Of a stretch of DNA of 64,000 nt, positions 18,877 through 27,956 are shown one piece after another. Numbering within the stretch: position 1 is the first letter of the stretch; every line of letters begins with the position of its first letter. Source of the stretch: Paludibacteraceae bacterium (lineage in GTDB: Bacteria; Bacteroidota; Bacteroidia; Bacteroidales; Paludibacteraceae); assembly GCA_016285885.1 (NCBI GenBank), contig JAEERP010000001.1, positions 806,001 through 870,000 on the forward strand. Direction: 5' to 3'. The notes below the pieces were generated by a model. That model saw only the letters and a program-made list of their open reading frames with translations, was not told the origin of the DNA and ran no database searches. The translations under genes were made by a program, and so were the position numbers.

Positions 18877-20196
18877 TTACAATACACCATGCGATTTACG
18901 TATTAACCAACGGTTCAGGGAGAACAAAATAACGCCAAGCGCGACAGAGAAAACGCAAATAGAGAGGAATATCGTACCCGCACCGACATCAGAGATATGG
19001 GAAGAGACCCAACCACCCAATATATTGGCGAAGAAACTGCTCAAGAGCCAAACACCCATCATCAGGGAAGCCAACTTCACAGGGGCCAATTTAGAGACCA
19101 TGGAGAGACCGATAGGCGACAGACACAACTCTCCCAACGTGTGGAAGAGATAGGTGAAGAGGATGAAGAGGATGCTCGCCTTGACAGACTCGTCAGCACT
19201 GTCCCCGCCACGCACACAGACCGCACCATACAGCACTAGGAACCCGGTGCCCAACAGGATCATACCCATCGACATCTTCACAGGAATGCTCGGCTCCTTT
19301 CCCCTTTGTCCCAACCATCTCCACAACACCGTCAAAAGGGGAGCCAATATGACGATAAGCAACGGATTCACGGATTGGAACCACTCCGTCGGAACCACGA
19401 ACGAGCCGACCTCCCTATCGATGTACTTCTCAGTATAGAGCGTCATGGAGCTACCCGCCTGTTCGAAGCCAGCGAAGAAAAATATACTGAAGAGTACGAA
19501 GACGACAATCGCCAACGTACGGTCCTTCTCGTCCTTCGTGAGAGGCACATTCTCCAACGAATCATCCTTCGCCTTGCAAGAAGGAGCCTTCCCCACCTCA
19601 CCAAGATAGCGGTTACCCAATATTGTGAAGACCAGCAGACCGATCAGCATACCAATACCCGCCACCATGAATCCGTAACGATAGCCGTAGGTGAGCGCCA
19701 TGTAGCCCGTCAACAACGGAGCGAAGAACGCACCCACATTGATACCCATGTAGAAGATCGTGAAGGCGGAATCCTTGCGGGGATCCCCCGGTTCGTAGAG
19801 ATGGCCCACAATCACGGAGATATTAGGCTTGAAGAAACCATTACCGATAATCAGCAGGACAAGACCCGTATAGAGGAACGGCAAAGAGGATTCGGTGGCG
19901 AGGCAGAACTGCCCCAGCATCATCAGAATGGCGCCAATCACAATCGCCTTGCGTTGTCCCAGATAGTTGTCGGCCAACCAACCTCCGATCAGGGGCGTGA
20001 AATAAACAAAACCCGTGAAAAAACCATAAAGCAAGGAAGCGTTATCATCCGTGAAGCCCAGACCACCATCGATCAACGACTTCGTCAGATACAACACCAA
20101 CAATGCACGCATGCCATAATAACTGAATCGTTCCCACATCTCCGTGGCGAACAATAAGTACAAGCCCTTCGGATGTCCTTGTCGTCCAAGTCCCAT
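18877..20196 (-). CDS. Proton-dependent oligopeptide transporter (POT/PTR2, MFS)
   Basis: Inner-membrane proton-coupled di/tripeptide importer. The N-terminus has the family ExxERFxYYG motif (EMWERFSYYG), then PTR2 signatures GGWLADNYLGQRKAIVIGA and FTIFYMGINVGAFFAPLLTGY; about 12 hydrophobic segments are visible. In the second half LCLSPIGLSMVSKLAPVKLASLMMGVW is the conserved helix-10/11 region. 439 residues is slightly short for the family but no segment is obviously missing. It starts 1.4 kb upstream of the htpG start and is probably a separate unit. Confidence 0.92.
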   Translation of the reverse strand: MGLGRQGHPKGLYLLFATEMWERFSYYGMRALLVLYLTKSLIDGGLGFTDDNASLLYGFFTGFVYFTPLIGGWLADNYLGQRKAIVIGAILMMLGQFCLATESSLPFLYTGLVLLIIGNGFFKPNISVIVGHLYEPGDPRKDSAFTIFYMGINVGAFFAPLLTGYMALTYGYRYGFMVAGIGMLIGLLVFTILGNRYLGEVGKAPSCKAKDDSLENVPLTKDEKDRTLAIVVFVLFSIFFFAGFEQAGSSMTLYTEKYIDREVGSFVVPTEWFQSVNPLLIVILAPLLTVLWRWLGQRGKEPSIPVKMSMGMILLGTGFLVLYGAVCVRGGDSADESVKASILFILFTYLFHTLGELCLSPIGLSMVSKLAPVKLASLMMGVWLLSSFFANILGGWVSSHISDVGAGTIFLSICVFSVALGVILFSLNRWLIRKSHGVL

Positions 20197-20535
20197 AACC
20201 CAATATATTTCTAAAAAGGAATCTGAGAAGAACTCAGTATTCCACTTCGTTACACATAAGACAAAATTACATAAAAAGCGGCAAATAGCGCACTATGGCA
20301 AGAGAAAAAAGGGAAGATGCTTCATATAAGGGGAACGTGAGAATCGACAAAAGATTTATTCTTCATTAGAAAAGATGTCGTATAATCATTGCTAAAAATT
20401 TGGATATCAGAATATTTTTCACTATATTCAAGAAGTCTTCCTCCCAGAAGGCGACCTGTCGGATTGGTGAATGGGCTCTGCCAATACTGACAGGAAAAAT
20501 CATAGAGCTCACGACAATTCAAATGGCAGAGAATC
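20197..20535. other. Intergenic region, no gene supported
   Basis: AT-rich near both ends with a GC-richer stretch at about 20435-20480. A 78-codon minus ORF (20322-20558) overlaps the next gene's start and looks random. No clear TAnnTTTG promoter pair seen for the gene at 20536. Confidence 0.4.
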
Positions 20536-21288
20536 ATGAAACGGATATTCATCATCATAGCAGCACTGACTCTGTGTCTATTGAGTTACGGGAAAAGTGC
20601 GAAATCACAATTGGAAGAGTTGGTGGAGATAACGAACAAACAGACTCCGTTGTTTGGCAATGGCATGACATGGACGCTCGACAGCGTGCATTACGACAGA
20701 GATCGCAACCTATTCACCTACTACTACTCTAGCCTTCTCATCTACGATGAAATATTGTCCAAAAACATACAAAGGCTAAGCGAGAAGATGTTCAAGCACC
20801 AAGTATGCTCCAATTTGTCAGGCAAAAAAGGGGACTTGGATCTGTTCAAAAAGGCCAAGGCTGACCTTGGCTACCAATACAAAAAATCGACAGGCGAGGT
20901 CATCCGCACATTCATTCTAGAGAATGAACTTCTTTCAAAGGAATTCACGGCAGAAGAGATGAAGGAGAATGACCGATTCATCATGATCGAGTCCGCCCAA
21001 AACGCCAACGCACAATGTCCTATAAACGTGGATATGTACACCATCATGACCAGTTGCAGCTACGACGAACAGAACTATCTTCTGACGTACAACTATAACG
21101 TCACGACGGACAACATACGGATAACCGAGGATTTCGAGAATAGGATGAAGAATGCGCTGGTCCAGCTAGTTCAAAGCAGCATTTCGTTGAACCCCTATAA
21201 GAGGAACAACGTGACCTTCAAATATAGATATCTATTCAACGGCAAAGATCTAAAGGAGGTCATTATCATGCCGATTGATTATAAATAA
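20536..21288 (+). CDS. Secreted protein with two copies of one ~100-residue domain
   Basis: 250 residues; signal peptide MKRIFIIIAALTLCLLSYG. The mature protein is an internal duplication. Copy 1 (~20-135): TPLFGNGMTWTLDSVHYDRDRNLFTYYYSS...LDLFKKAKADLGYQYKKSTGEVIRTFIL. Copy 2 (~150-250): CPINVDMYTIMTSCSYDEQNYLLTYNYNV...NPYKRNNVTFKYRYLFNGKDLKEVIIMP. The shared pattern is xxxYDxxxNLLTYxY, a helical middle, then a (K/R)YxY strand and an (E/I)-rich last strand. No family recognised with confidence. Monocistronic, with a terminator-like hairpin after floA on the other strand. Confidence 0.65.
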   Translation: MKRIFIIIAALTLCLLSYGKSAKSQLEELVEITNKQTPLFGNGMTWTLDSVHYDRDRNLFTYYYSSLLIYDEILSKNIQRLSEKMFKHQVCSNLSGKKGDLDLFKKAKADLGYQYKKSTGEVIRTFILENELLSKEFTAEEMKENDRFIMIESAQNANAQCPINVDMYTIMTSCSYDEQNYLLTYNYNVTTDNIRITEDFENRMKNALVQLVQSSISLNPYKRNNVTFKYRYLFNGKDLKEVIIMPIDYK

Positions 21289-21359
21289 AAAAATCGGGGG
21301 ATAGGGTCGAATAGGCATACGATCTAACCCCTTATAATGAAGCTCGCACATACATGGAA

Positions 21360-21392
21360 AAGGGGCGATCATCCATTCGGATGACCGCCCCC
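21360..21392 (-). terminator. Terminator after floA
   Basis: AGGGGCGATCATCC pairs with GGATGACCGCCCC around a 4-nt loop (one internal mismatch); on the minus strand it is followed by TTTTCC. Confidence 0.7.
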
Positions 21393-21414
21393 ATTCCTTT
21401 GAAACGTGATACGA

Positions 21415-22395
21415 TTACTTCTGAGAATCGTTGACAACCGGTCCACCGATAGAAGACCTCATGTTGGTATCCGCCTCGATATTCTTCATGCGATAGTAAT
21501 CCATGATACCCAAGTTTCCGCTTCTGAAAGCCTCGGCCATAGCCTTTGGCACCTCCGCCTCCGCCTCGATAACGAGTGCGCGGGCCTCTTGCGCCTTCGC
21601 CTTCATCTCCTGCTCTTGGGCGATGGCCATCGCGCGACGCTCCTCCGCCTTCGCTTGAGCGATGTTCTTGTCCGCCTGGGCCTGATCCATCTGCAACTGT
21701 GCACCGATGTTCTTACCCACGTCGATATCAGCGATATCGATGGAGAGGATCTCGAAGGCCGTACCGGCATCCAATCCCTTGCTCAACACCACCTTAGAGA
21801 TGGAGTCAGGGTTCTCCAACACCAACTTATGCGTCTCGCTGGAACCAATGGAAGAGACAATACCCTCACCGACACGGGCAAGAACCGTCTCTTCGCCCGC
21901 ACCACCGACCAAACGCTCGATGTTCGCGCGGACCGTTACACGAGCCTTAGCGATCAACTGGATACCATCCTTCGCGACAGCCGTCACAGGAGGCGTGTCG
22001 ATCACCTTAGGGTTAACGGACATCTGAACCGCCTCGAACACGTCACGACCCGCCAAATCGATGGCCGTAGCCTGCTTGAAATCGATGGCGATATTCGCCT
22101 TGGATGCGGAAACCAACGCATGTACCACACGGACGATATTACCGCCGGCGAGGTAGTGCGCCTCCAAATCATCCCTCGTAATAGTCTTCAAACCAGCCTT
22201 GTGAGCCTCGATCATACACTCCACGATCACACGAGGAGGAACATTCCTCAGCCTCATCAGGAACAACTGAACCAAAGAAATCGAAACGCCTGACACCTTG
22301 GCATTGACCCACAACAAGACCGGCACGTAGTGGAAAAATATGCATAGCAGTATGAATACAACTACCAGCACAACAATTAAAAATACACCTGGCAT
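21415..22395 (-). CDS. floA: Flotillin-like protein FloA
   Basis: Membrane scaffold that organises functional membrane microdomains. An N-terminal hydrophobic hairpin ([30 protein letters not shown]) anchors it, followed by the SPFH/PHB-like domain with [19 protein letters not shown], the conserved start of the FloA family, and [35 protein letters not shown]. The C-terminal third is an Ala/Glu/Lys/Gln-rich coiled coil ([31 protein letters not shown]) for oligomerisation. 326 residues is typical. No nfeD is adjacent here although one is found at 47158. Confidence 0.93.
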   Translation of the reverse strand: MPGVFLIVVLVVVFILLCIFFHYVPVLLWVNAKVSGVSISLVQLFLMRLRNVPPRVIVECMIEAHKAGLKTITRDDLEAHYLAGGNIVRVVHALVSASKANIAIDFKQATAIDLAGRDVFEAVQMSVNPKVIDTPPVTAVAKDGIQLIAKARVTVRANIERLVGGAGEETVLARVGEGIVSSIGSSETHKLVLENPDSISKVVLSKGLDAGTAFEILSIDIADIDVGKNIGAQLQMDQAQADKNIAQAKAEERRAMAIAQEQEMKAKAQEARALVIEAEAEVPKAMAEAFRSGNLGIMDYYRMKNIEADTNMRSSIGGPVVNDSQK

Positions 22396-22431
22396 AATTT
22401 ATAAATATTAGTTATACAATTAATTCAAAAC

Positions 22432-23412
22432 TCATGAATCGTAACTGATATAGAATACGATACTGTAAGCGATGCTCAACAGCATGATCGCATAGGCTAC
22501 CAACGACACGTTCTTGTAATCCTGCCTCGTATTGGCCTTCGCCAGCAAAAAGGAGATGGCGATCGAAGGTGCCAAGACGGCGCAGAAATAGTAACGAAGA
22601 GAGATCATCGGGTCATACGGCAACATGCGGAATACGACATGTGCGCAGAACAGGTTGACTAAGATGATGGCGGCGAACATGATAATGCGCGCAGGGGTGT
22701 GTCCCCACACAATAGGGAACGAATGACACTCCAACTCACGGTCACCCTTCTCCTCCTCGAAATCGATGGCCACTTCAGCGACGAACGTCCACAGAAAAAC
22801 GCAGACAGAGAAAATCGCCACGATGGCTAATAAATAGCGGCTGAAGGCCACAATCTCAGGGTTGGCTCCGTACTTCATCGACAGGAAGAAATTGAAGCAG
22901 ACCACCACCAACATCGGCACCAACGCATTCAAAGCGGAGGCGAACAGATTGCCCAAGACAAAAATACGTTTATACGAAGAGGAGTAGAACCACAGGATTC
23001 CCGCAATGATCAGAAACAACAACACATACGTGAAGGCCACCGAGAAAGGCGCATTCAGCTTCATCCACGCATAAAGACCAATGACGGCGCCCAAGACGGC
23101 ACCAAGGATGGAACAGACGATAAAAACTGTCATCGTGGAGTGTTTCGAGATAGAGCGCCCCACCAAATGGGTGAGCGGATGGTTAATTTCGTCAATCTTC
23201 ACATCAAAATAGTCGTTGATGGCATAGCCGCCTGCCGCAGTGAAGACCGTGGCAAGAATCAAGCACACAAGCAGGGAATCAGGGAACACCTTATCCGTCG
23301 GAACACCCGCCACATTGGAGACCGGCGTGATCACCAAAAAGAAAATCGCCAGCTGAACCAACGCTATGATCACCAAATTAGGCAATCGAACCAGTTTTAA
23401 ATAATCCTTCAT
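22432..23412 (-). CDS. UbiA-family prenyltransferase
   Basis: Integral membrane prenyltransferase (326 residues, about nine hydrophobic segments). Motif 1 is NDYFDVKIDEINHP, the (N/D)xxxD Mg-diphosphate site, and motif 2 region DFEEEKGDRELECHSFPI matches DxxxE/KGD. The start is MKDYLKLVRLPN at 23412; the ORF track adds 20 residues that overlap kdsC. In Bacteroidales this gene sits between the KdsC-like and Maf genes and is often annotated geranylgeranylglycerol-phosphate geranylgeranyltransferase, but substrate assignment from sequence alone is weak. Cotranscribed with kdsC 19 nt upstream. Confidence 0.85.
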   Translation of the reverse strand: MKDYLKLVRLPNLVIIALVQLAIFFLVITPVSNVAGVPTDKVFPDSLLVCLILATVFTAAGGYAINDYFDVKIDEINHPLTHLVGRSISKHSTMTVFIVCSILGAVLGAVIGLYAWMKLNAPFSVAFTYVLLFLIIAGILWFYSSSYKRIFVLGNLFASALNALVPMLVVVCFNFFLSMKYGANPEIVAFSRYLLAIVAIFSVCVFLWTFVAEVAIDFEEEKGDRELECHSFPIVWGHTPARIIMFAAIILVNLFCAHVVFRMLPYDPMISLRYYFCAVLAPSIAISFLLAKANTRQDYKNVSLVAYAIMLLSIAYSIVFYISYDS

Positions 23413-23431
23413 ACAAATTAGTTTCTTAGAT

Positions 23432-23953
23432 TCACCAACCGAACGCCACGTTATCGGACATCCAGTCTCCATTCGCCTTCATCACCTGCTCTATCACGTC
23501 GCGGGCACACCCCTCGCCTCCCCTCTTTGGGGAAATATAGCAAGCGATCTCCTTGATCTCCGGAGCCGCGTCCGCAGGGCAGCAAGGGAATCCGCACTTC
23601 CGCATCACAGGGAAGTCAGGGATATCATCGCCCATGTAGAGCACCTCATCAGGAGACAAGCCATATTTACGGACAAAATCGTCGAAATCCTTCATCTTGA
23701 CGGCGGAGCCCATGTAGACATCCTGGATGCCCAAGCCCTCGAACCGTTTCCTCACCGCCAGCGTGTTACCGCCTGTGATGATCGCCAGATGATAGCCCTT
23801 CTTCACGGCCAACTGCAACGCATAACCATCCTTGATGTTCACCATGCGCATCGGCTCGCCACTCACGTGCAACGGCACGCAATCCGAAGAGAGCACTCCG
23901 TCCACATCGAATGCCAACGCCTTTATTTTCGATAAATTAGCCTTAAAATCCAT
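23432..23953 (-). CDS. kdsC: KdsC-like HAD phosphatase (KDO-8-phosphate phosphatase)
   Basis: HAD class III phosphatase, 173 residues, expected to release phosphate from 3-deoxy-D-manno-octulosonate 8-phosphate in lipopolysaccharide core synthesis. Motif I is FDVDGVL with the nucleophile Asp, motif II ITGG, motif [17 protein letters not shown]. It lacks a cap domain, as in KdsC tetramers. It starts 4 nt after the DUF2520 gene ends and overlaps nothing. In Bacteroidales the same order DUF2520-KdsC-UbiA is common, so it may not be dedicated to KDO only. Confidence 0.88.
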   Translation of the reverse strand: MDFKANLSKIKALAFDVDGVLSSDCVPLHVSGEPMRMVNIKDGYALQLAVKKGYHLAIITGGNTLAVRKRFEGLGIQDVYMGSAVKMKDFDDFVRKYGLSPDEVLYMGDDIPDFPVMRKCGFPCCPADAAPEIKEIACYISPKRGGEGCARDVIEQVMKANGDWMSDNVAFGW

Positions 23954-23957
23954 ATTC

Positions 23958-24785
23958 CTACAATGAGTCTTTAGAATGCTTCAGCGACATCTCATGAATC
24001 GACTGGCTCACCAGCGCGTATATCTCCCGCTGCAACGGGTCGTCGATACGATCCTTCTGCGCCTCGATCACATTCAGGTCGTAGCGCACCGCCGGACCCG
24101 TCTGCGCCTCCACAGGCGGCAAAGAGTGAATCTTGCTCGCCGTCTCGTCGATCAAAGGGAGCAACACCTCGAAAGGGAGTCCCAACTTCGCCAATTGTTC
24201 GCTGGCGATCGAGTACATGTGGTTGCTGAAGTTAGAAGCGAAGACAGCCGCCAAGTGCAACTGTTTGCGTCCCTCCGTGTCCAAGGGCATGACAGTGTTC
24301 GAGACATGTCTCGCCACATCCTGCAAAAGGTCCATCATCCTTGTCGTGGTCGCCTCCACGAAGACGGGTATCTTCGAAAAGTCAACAGGTTTCGCCTTGG
24401 AGAAGGATTGCATAGGGTATAATACCCCGCCCTCGTCGGTGAACTCCGAAAGAAGTCCGAGGGGCATGCTACCCGCCGTATGCACGATAGGTTTCCCCCT
24501 CAAAGGAGTCTTGCGCAGCACATCCACCAAGACCGAGTCCTTCAAGGCGCAGATATAGAGATCCGCCGAAAGCGTCAGTCGGGAGAGATCTGTCGTGAAG
24601 GGAGCATTCCCCACTAAACTGGAAAGTGCGGTCGCCGACTCCACCGTCCTACTGAACAACTGCGCAATCGGGTACCCCGCATGATACAAAGCCTGAACAA
24701 GATGGGTGCCCAGATTACCACATCCGAGTACACAGACAGAAGGCAGAACCGCCTTACAATCCGAACCATTCGTCACATCCGCCAT
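23958..24785 (-). CDS. Rossmann-fold / DUF2520 oxidoreductase-like protein
   Basis: 275 residues. Residues ~15-130 are a Rossmann dinucleotide-binding domain ([22 protein letters not shown], GxGNxG motif), then the DUF2520 helical domain from ~140 ([22 protein letters not shown]...[11 protein letters not shown]). The architecture is like ketopantoate or F420-dependent reductases, with NAD(P) as the likely cofactor. Substrate unknown. First gene of the DUF2520-kdsC-ubiA operon. Confidence 0.85.
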   Translation of the reverse strand: MADVTNGSDCKAVLPSVCVLGCGNLGTHLVQALYHAGYPIAQLFSRTVESATALSSLVGNAPFTTDLSRLTLSADLYICALKDSVLVDVLRKTPLRGKPIVHTAGSMPLGLLSEFTDEGGVLYPMQSFSKAKPVDFSKIPVFVEATTTRMMDLLQDVARHVSNTVMPLDTEGRKQLHLAAVFASNFSNHMYSIASEQLAKLGLPFEVLLPLIDETASKIHSLPPVEAQTGPAVRYDLNVIEAQKDRIDDPLQREIYALVSQSIHEMSLKHSKDSL

Positions 24786-24870
24786 CCTACTCTATGATTT
24801 ACATCCTATAAATTTCTCAGGCGAACCGTCCACCTTAGGGAGAAGGTCATCCGCCATCAGAGAATACACA

Positions 24871-25401
24871 CTAAAAACTGTTCTTATGAATGCGATCCAA
24901 TTTCAGTTTCGCCTCGTCGAAAGGATTCTTCTCCTCTCCCTTGTAGCCCACGCCGATGATGCACTCCACGCTGAGGTTCTCAGGCGCATTGATCAAGCCA
25001 CGGATATAGGCATCCGACGTCAGGTCGCCCGCCTCCGTTTTCTTTCTGTTGCGCACCTGCACCCAGCAAGAGCCCAAGCCCAAGTCCTCGGCCTGCAGCT
25101 GCATATAGGCGGCGGCGATGGAAGCGTCCTCAGTCCACACATTGCTCAGCGTAATGTCGGCCAAGACGATGATGGCGGCAGGGGCGCCCTCCAAGAACTT
25201 GGAGCCCATCTCCCTACAAACAGACAACTTCGCCAGCGTCTCCTTGTCGTCCACAACGACGAAATGCCACGGTTGACAACGCTTGGAAGAGGGAGCCATC
25301 AGCGCAGCCTTCACAATCGACTGCAACTTCTCCTCCTCCACCTTTCTATCCTCGTATTTACGGATGCTTCTTCTTTTCTTTACTAAATCGATAAATGCCA
25401 T
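24871..25401 (-). CDS. Nitroreductase-family FMN oxidoreductase
   Basis: 176-residue NAD(P)H-dependent flavoprotein. RRSIRKYEDRKVEEEKL is the FMN phosphate-binding N-terminus; APSSKRCQPWHFVVVDD and the C-terminal IIGVGYKGEEKNP are the standard second and third FMN contacts. LGSCWVQVRNRKKTE carries a Cys-Trp typical of the small NfsA/FRP-like branch. Physiological electron acceptor not predictable. It is 85 nt from the DUF2520 gene and may be cotranscribed with it. Confidence 0.9.
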   Translation of the reverse strand: MAFIDLVKKRRSIRKYEDRKVEEEKLQSIVKAALMAPSSKRCQPWHFVVVDDKETLAKLSVCREMGSKFLEGAPAAIIVLADITLSNVWTEDASIAAAYMQLQAEDLGLGSCWVQVRNRKKTEAGDLTSDAYIRGLINAPENLSVECIIGVGYKGEEKNPFDEAKLKLDRIHKNSF

Positions 25402-25522
25402 ATCACACTAAAATATTTCAGGAAACAAACTTAATAAATTTTCAAGAAATTCGGTAGTTAAATAAATAAAAAAAGCGAGCGTCCAACTCGCATGGATAGG
25501 AAGATTTCCTTCAATCAAGGAT

Positions 25523-25564
25523 ACAATTCTTAATTCAAAATTCTTAATTCTAAATTCTAAATTC
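25523..25564 (-). repeat. Heptamer tandem repeat (GAATTNN)6 over the pgeF stop codon
   Basis: On the minus strand: GAATTTA, GAATTTA, GAATTAA, GAATTTT, GAATTAA, GAATTGT. The pgeF stop TAG is within the first two units. Confidence 0.9.
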
Positions 25565-26327
25565 TCATGATTCCCGCCACCATCCGTCCGCAAGCGAATC
25601 CGTCACGCCTAGCGGAGAAATAGCGCGGGTTAGAGAAGGTGCAGTCCGGATGCGTCCATATACGCGCGTCCTGCAAACCCAATGCCAGCAATCTGGCACG
25701 CACCGCCCCACGGAGATTGATATGGGGCTTAGGATACCCTTCGCGTACCAGTATGCCAGACATTTCTTTTTCGGAGAAAAGCGAGCGGAAACGCTCCACC
25801 ACCTCCTCACCCACCTCGAAACGAGGGACCGATATGGAGGGCCATATCTCAGCGTATAGGTCAGAAGGAGCCACGGAGGATATCTCGCACATGCGCTTCA
25901 CCGTTTCACCCAAGACATCGGAGACGATACCCTTCCAACCTGCATGAGCCGCCGCAATCACATGGTGTTCCTCATCGTAGAAGAGCACCGGCACGCAATC
26001 CGCCACCGTAACACCCAGACAAATATTCCGACACGTCGTAACCAAAGCGTCGCATTTGAAGGACTCGTCACGTTCAGCCAACGGTACTTGCGGGGAGTCG
26101 TGGTCTATCACCATCACCCGGTTGCCATGCACCTCGTTCGGCACGAACAGATTCTCGGGAGGGATGCCCAGGCGCCCGCAAAGCAGGGCTCGGTTCCTTT
26201 CCACACAAGAGCGTTCGTCGCCTGAGAAGAGACCCAGATTGAACGAAGAGTAAGGCCCTTCGCTCACACCTCCCTCACGATCCGTGAAGAAGGTAGTCAC
26301 CTCACCACACCTACGACACTCCATCAC
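25557..26327 (-). CDS. pgeF: Peptidoglycan editing factor / multicopper-like PgeF (YfiH, laccase domain)
   Basis: 256 residues, cytosolic. The Zn ligands are seen: EVHGNRV (His), VTVADCVPVLFYD (Cys) and AAAHAGWKG (His). C-terminal TYS-type region WTHPDCTFSNPRYFSARRDG also fits. PgeF removes wrongly placed L-Ser from UDP-MurNAc in E. coli and is reported to act on purine nucleosides in some homologues; which applies here is unknown. The C-terminus GRMVAGIMRI ends in the heptamer repeat, like thiD. Confidence 0.92.
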   Translation of the reverse strand: MMECRRCGEVTTFFTDREGGVSEGPYSSFNLGLFSGDERSCVERNRALLCGRLGIPPENLFVPNEVHGNRVMVIDHDSPQVPLAERDESFKCDALVTTCRNICLGVTVADCVPVLFYDEEHHVIAAAHAGWKGIVSDVLGETVKRMCEISSVAPSDLYAEIWPSISVPRFEVGEEVVERFRSLFSEKEMSGILVREGYPKPHINLRGAVRARLLALGLQDARIWTHPDCTFSNPRYFSARRDGFACGRMVAGIMRI

Positions 26328-26346
26328 CTCAGTCTCCCGTGCATTA

Positions 26347-27588
26347 TCAGAACATGATTGTCTTATCCACCACTTTCCAAGGCTTCATTGAGACGCCATA
26401 GTTGCCATGTTGCGTAGCCACCCTGATCTCGCCCACCTCTTCAACTTGCTTATTCAGATAGTTACGGATCGTCGTGCACATGGTAGCGTAATTGGCAGGT
26501 TGGCCACCCAATCCGTCAGAGATTTGGGATCTCTCCGGACCATAATAGCAGTCCGTCACAGCGCAGTTGCCGCTAGACCATCCGCAGATAGCTCCCACAT
26601 ACTCCTTCTTGACAGGCATCACTGGACCTGTTGAAATACAATTGAGCAGGACAGCCTTAGACGAAACGCCTTGCAATTTACCGCAAATGCCACCCACAGC
26701 GCTGATTCCGCCCTCTACCTCGCCGTCATTGAGGCAGTTGTAAACAAGAGAGTGATTTTGTCCGCAGATACCACCGATACCAGTATCAGGGAAACCGCTC
26801 CTCACCTTACCATGATTCATGCTGTTGATGACGAGTTGATCATTCACACACACGATACCACCCACGGAAGCGTTGGAGACCCCCACCACTTCGCCAGAGT
26901 TCTCACACTCCGTAACGACACCCATCTTATTGAAGGCGCAGATACCAGCGGCGACCTCCTCGCCACGAACGGTCACTTGGTTAAAGCATCTCTTGATCAC
27001 ACCGTAATTGTAGGCGCAGATACCAGCCACGTCGCTCGAGCCCTGCACATTACCGGATAGCGCGGTACAAGCGAACAATTCGCCTTGTGAATAAGCGCAA
27101 ATCGTAGCGACGCCCACACCCGCATTGATATCCAAATGGGAGAATATGACATTCTCAACCACTCCACTCGGGCCCAGCATGCCGACAAACGCAGCGCCAT
27201 CGTTGGTCTCACCAACCAGTTTCATGCCGATGATCCTATGTCCATTACCATTGAAGACACCATTGTATGCGGCGGAGAACCGTTCGCTCGCCTTCACGGA
27301 TGAGTTATCCAACACACGTGCGATAGGCGTCCAGTCCCTGCGCGAGATATCGATGTCATTCATCAGCCTCGCGTTCAGGTTATACTCTCCCTTGTTCACA
27401 CGCTCAGCGAAAGAGAAGAGCTCTTCTGCATTCGTGATCTTACAATGGTAAAAAACCTCCTGAGGAACATCGCTATTTCTTTTACCCATGCCCTCCTCGA
27501 GAGCATTATCGTTGTCATCCTTACAGGAAAAGAAAGATGCAACAACACCCAACATCAATATAGGAAGTATAAATCTATTCGTTTTCAT
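26347..27588 (-). CDS. GLUG-repeat lipoprotein
   Basis: 413 residues from MKTNRFILPILMLGVVASFFSC (lipobox Cys22); the ORF track start is six codons earlier. After an N-terminal stretch with YHCKITNAEELFSFAERVN, the protein is a right-handed beta-helix-like series: FNGNGHRIIGMKL, then repeats of the form (V/G)GGICGxNxxxVxxCxNxGxVxG (about seven, residues ~130-345), the GLUG motif found in IgA protease M26-type and surface adhesins. The regular Cys in the turns could form ladders. Probably surface exposed and adhesive; no protease motif seen. It ends 20 nt before the pgeF start and may be upstream in one operon. Confidence 0.8.
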   Translation of the reverse strand: MKTNRFILPILMLGVVASFFSCKDDNDNALEEGMGKRNSDVPQEVFYHCKITNAEELFSFAERVNKGEYNLNARLMNDIDISRRDWTPIARVLDNSSVKASERFSAAYNGVFNGNGHRIIGMKLVGETNDGAAFVGMLGPSGVVENVIFSHLDINAGVGVATICAYSQGELFACTALSGNVQGSSDVAGICAYNYGVIKRCFNQVTVRGEEVAAGICAFNKMGVVTECENSGEVVGVSNASVGGIVCVNDQLVINSMNHGKVRSGFPDTGIGGICGQNHSLVYNCLNDGEVEGGISAVGGICGKLQGVSSKAVLLNCISTGPVMPVKKEYVGAICGWSSGNCAVTDCYYGPERSQISDGLGGQPANYATMCTTIRNYLNKQVEEVGEIRVATQHGNYGVSMKPWKVVDKTIMF

Positions 27589-27956
27589 AAGCCAATCTCC
27601 TTTCACAATCTTTAGGAATTACACATACCTTACAAATTTGTCATCCTCCACCGTTACTCATCAACACCCTTTTTCATACATACATCTTATTTACAACCGT
27701 CTAAATATACATCTAACATCTGCTTCTCATCTATCACGTTTATCTAACGCTTTGTATAAATATAGCTTTATTTTTTGAAACTGCAAAATTTTCGAGGGAT
27801 TTTTTTATTTCAGGGCTGATAGTTCTTCATCCAGAGAACGTTTTCGATAAAGCATAAAGCAACAAGAAGATAAAATATAAATACAAGAATATACATCTGT
27901 TCAAAATAGAATTGCTACATTTGTGATATCTATTATAACTATAATTCACAACCAAA
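27589..27956. other. AT-rich intergenic region, divergent
   Basis: No gene seen. A -7 element TACATTTG at 27916-27923 precedes the LRR1 gene. The rest is AT-rich without clear repeats. Confidence 0.5.

Noticed and set aside
20322-20558. 78-codon minus ORF between the POT transporter and the duplicated-domain gene
   Set aside because: No signal, motif or conservation hint; it runs into the next gene's start.
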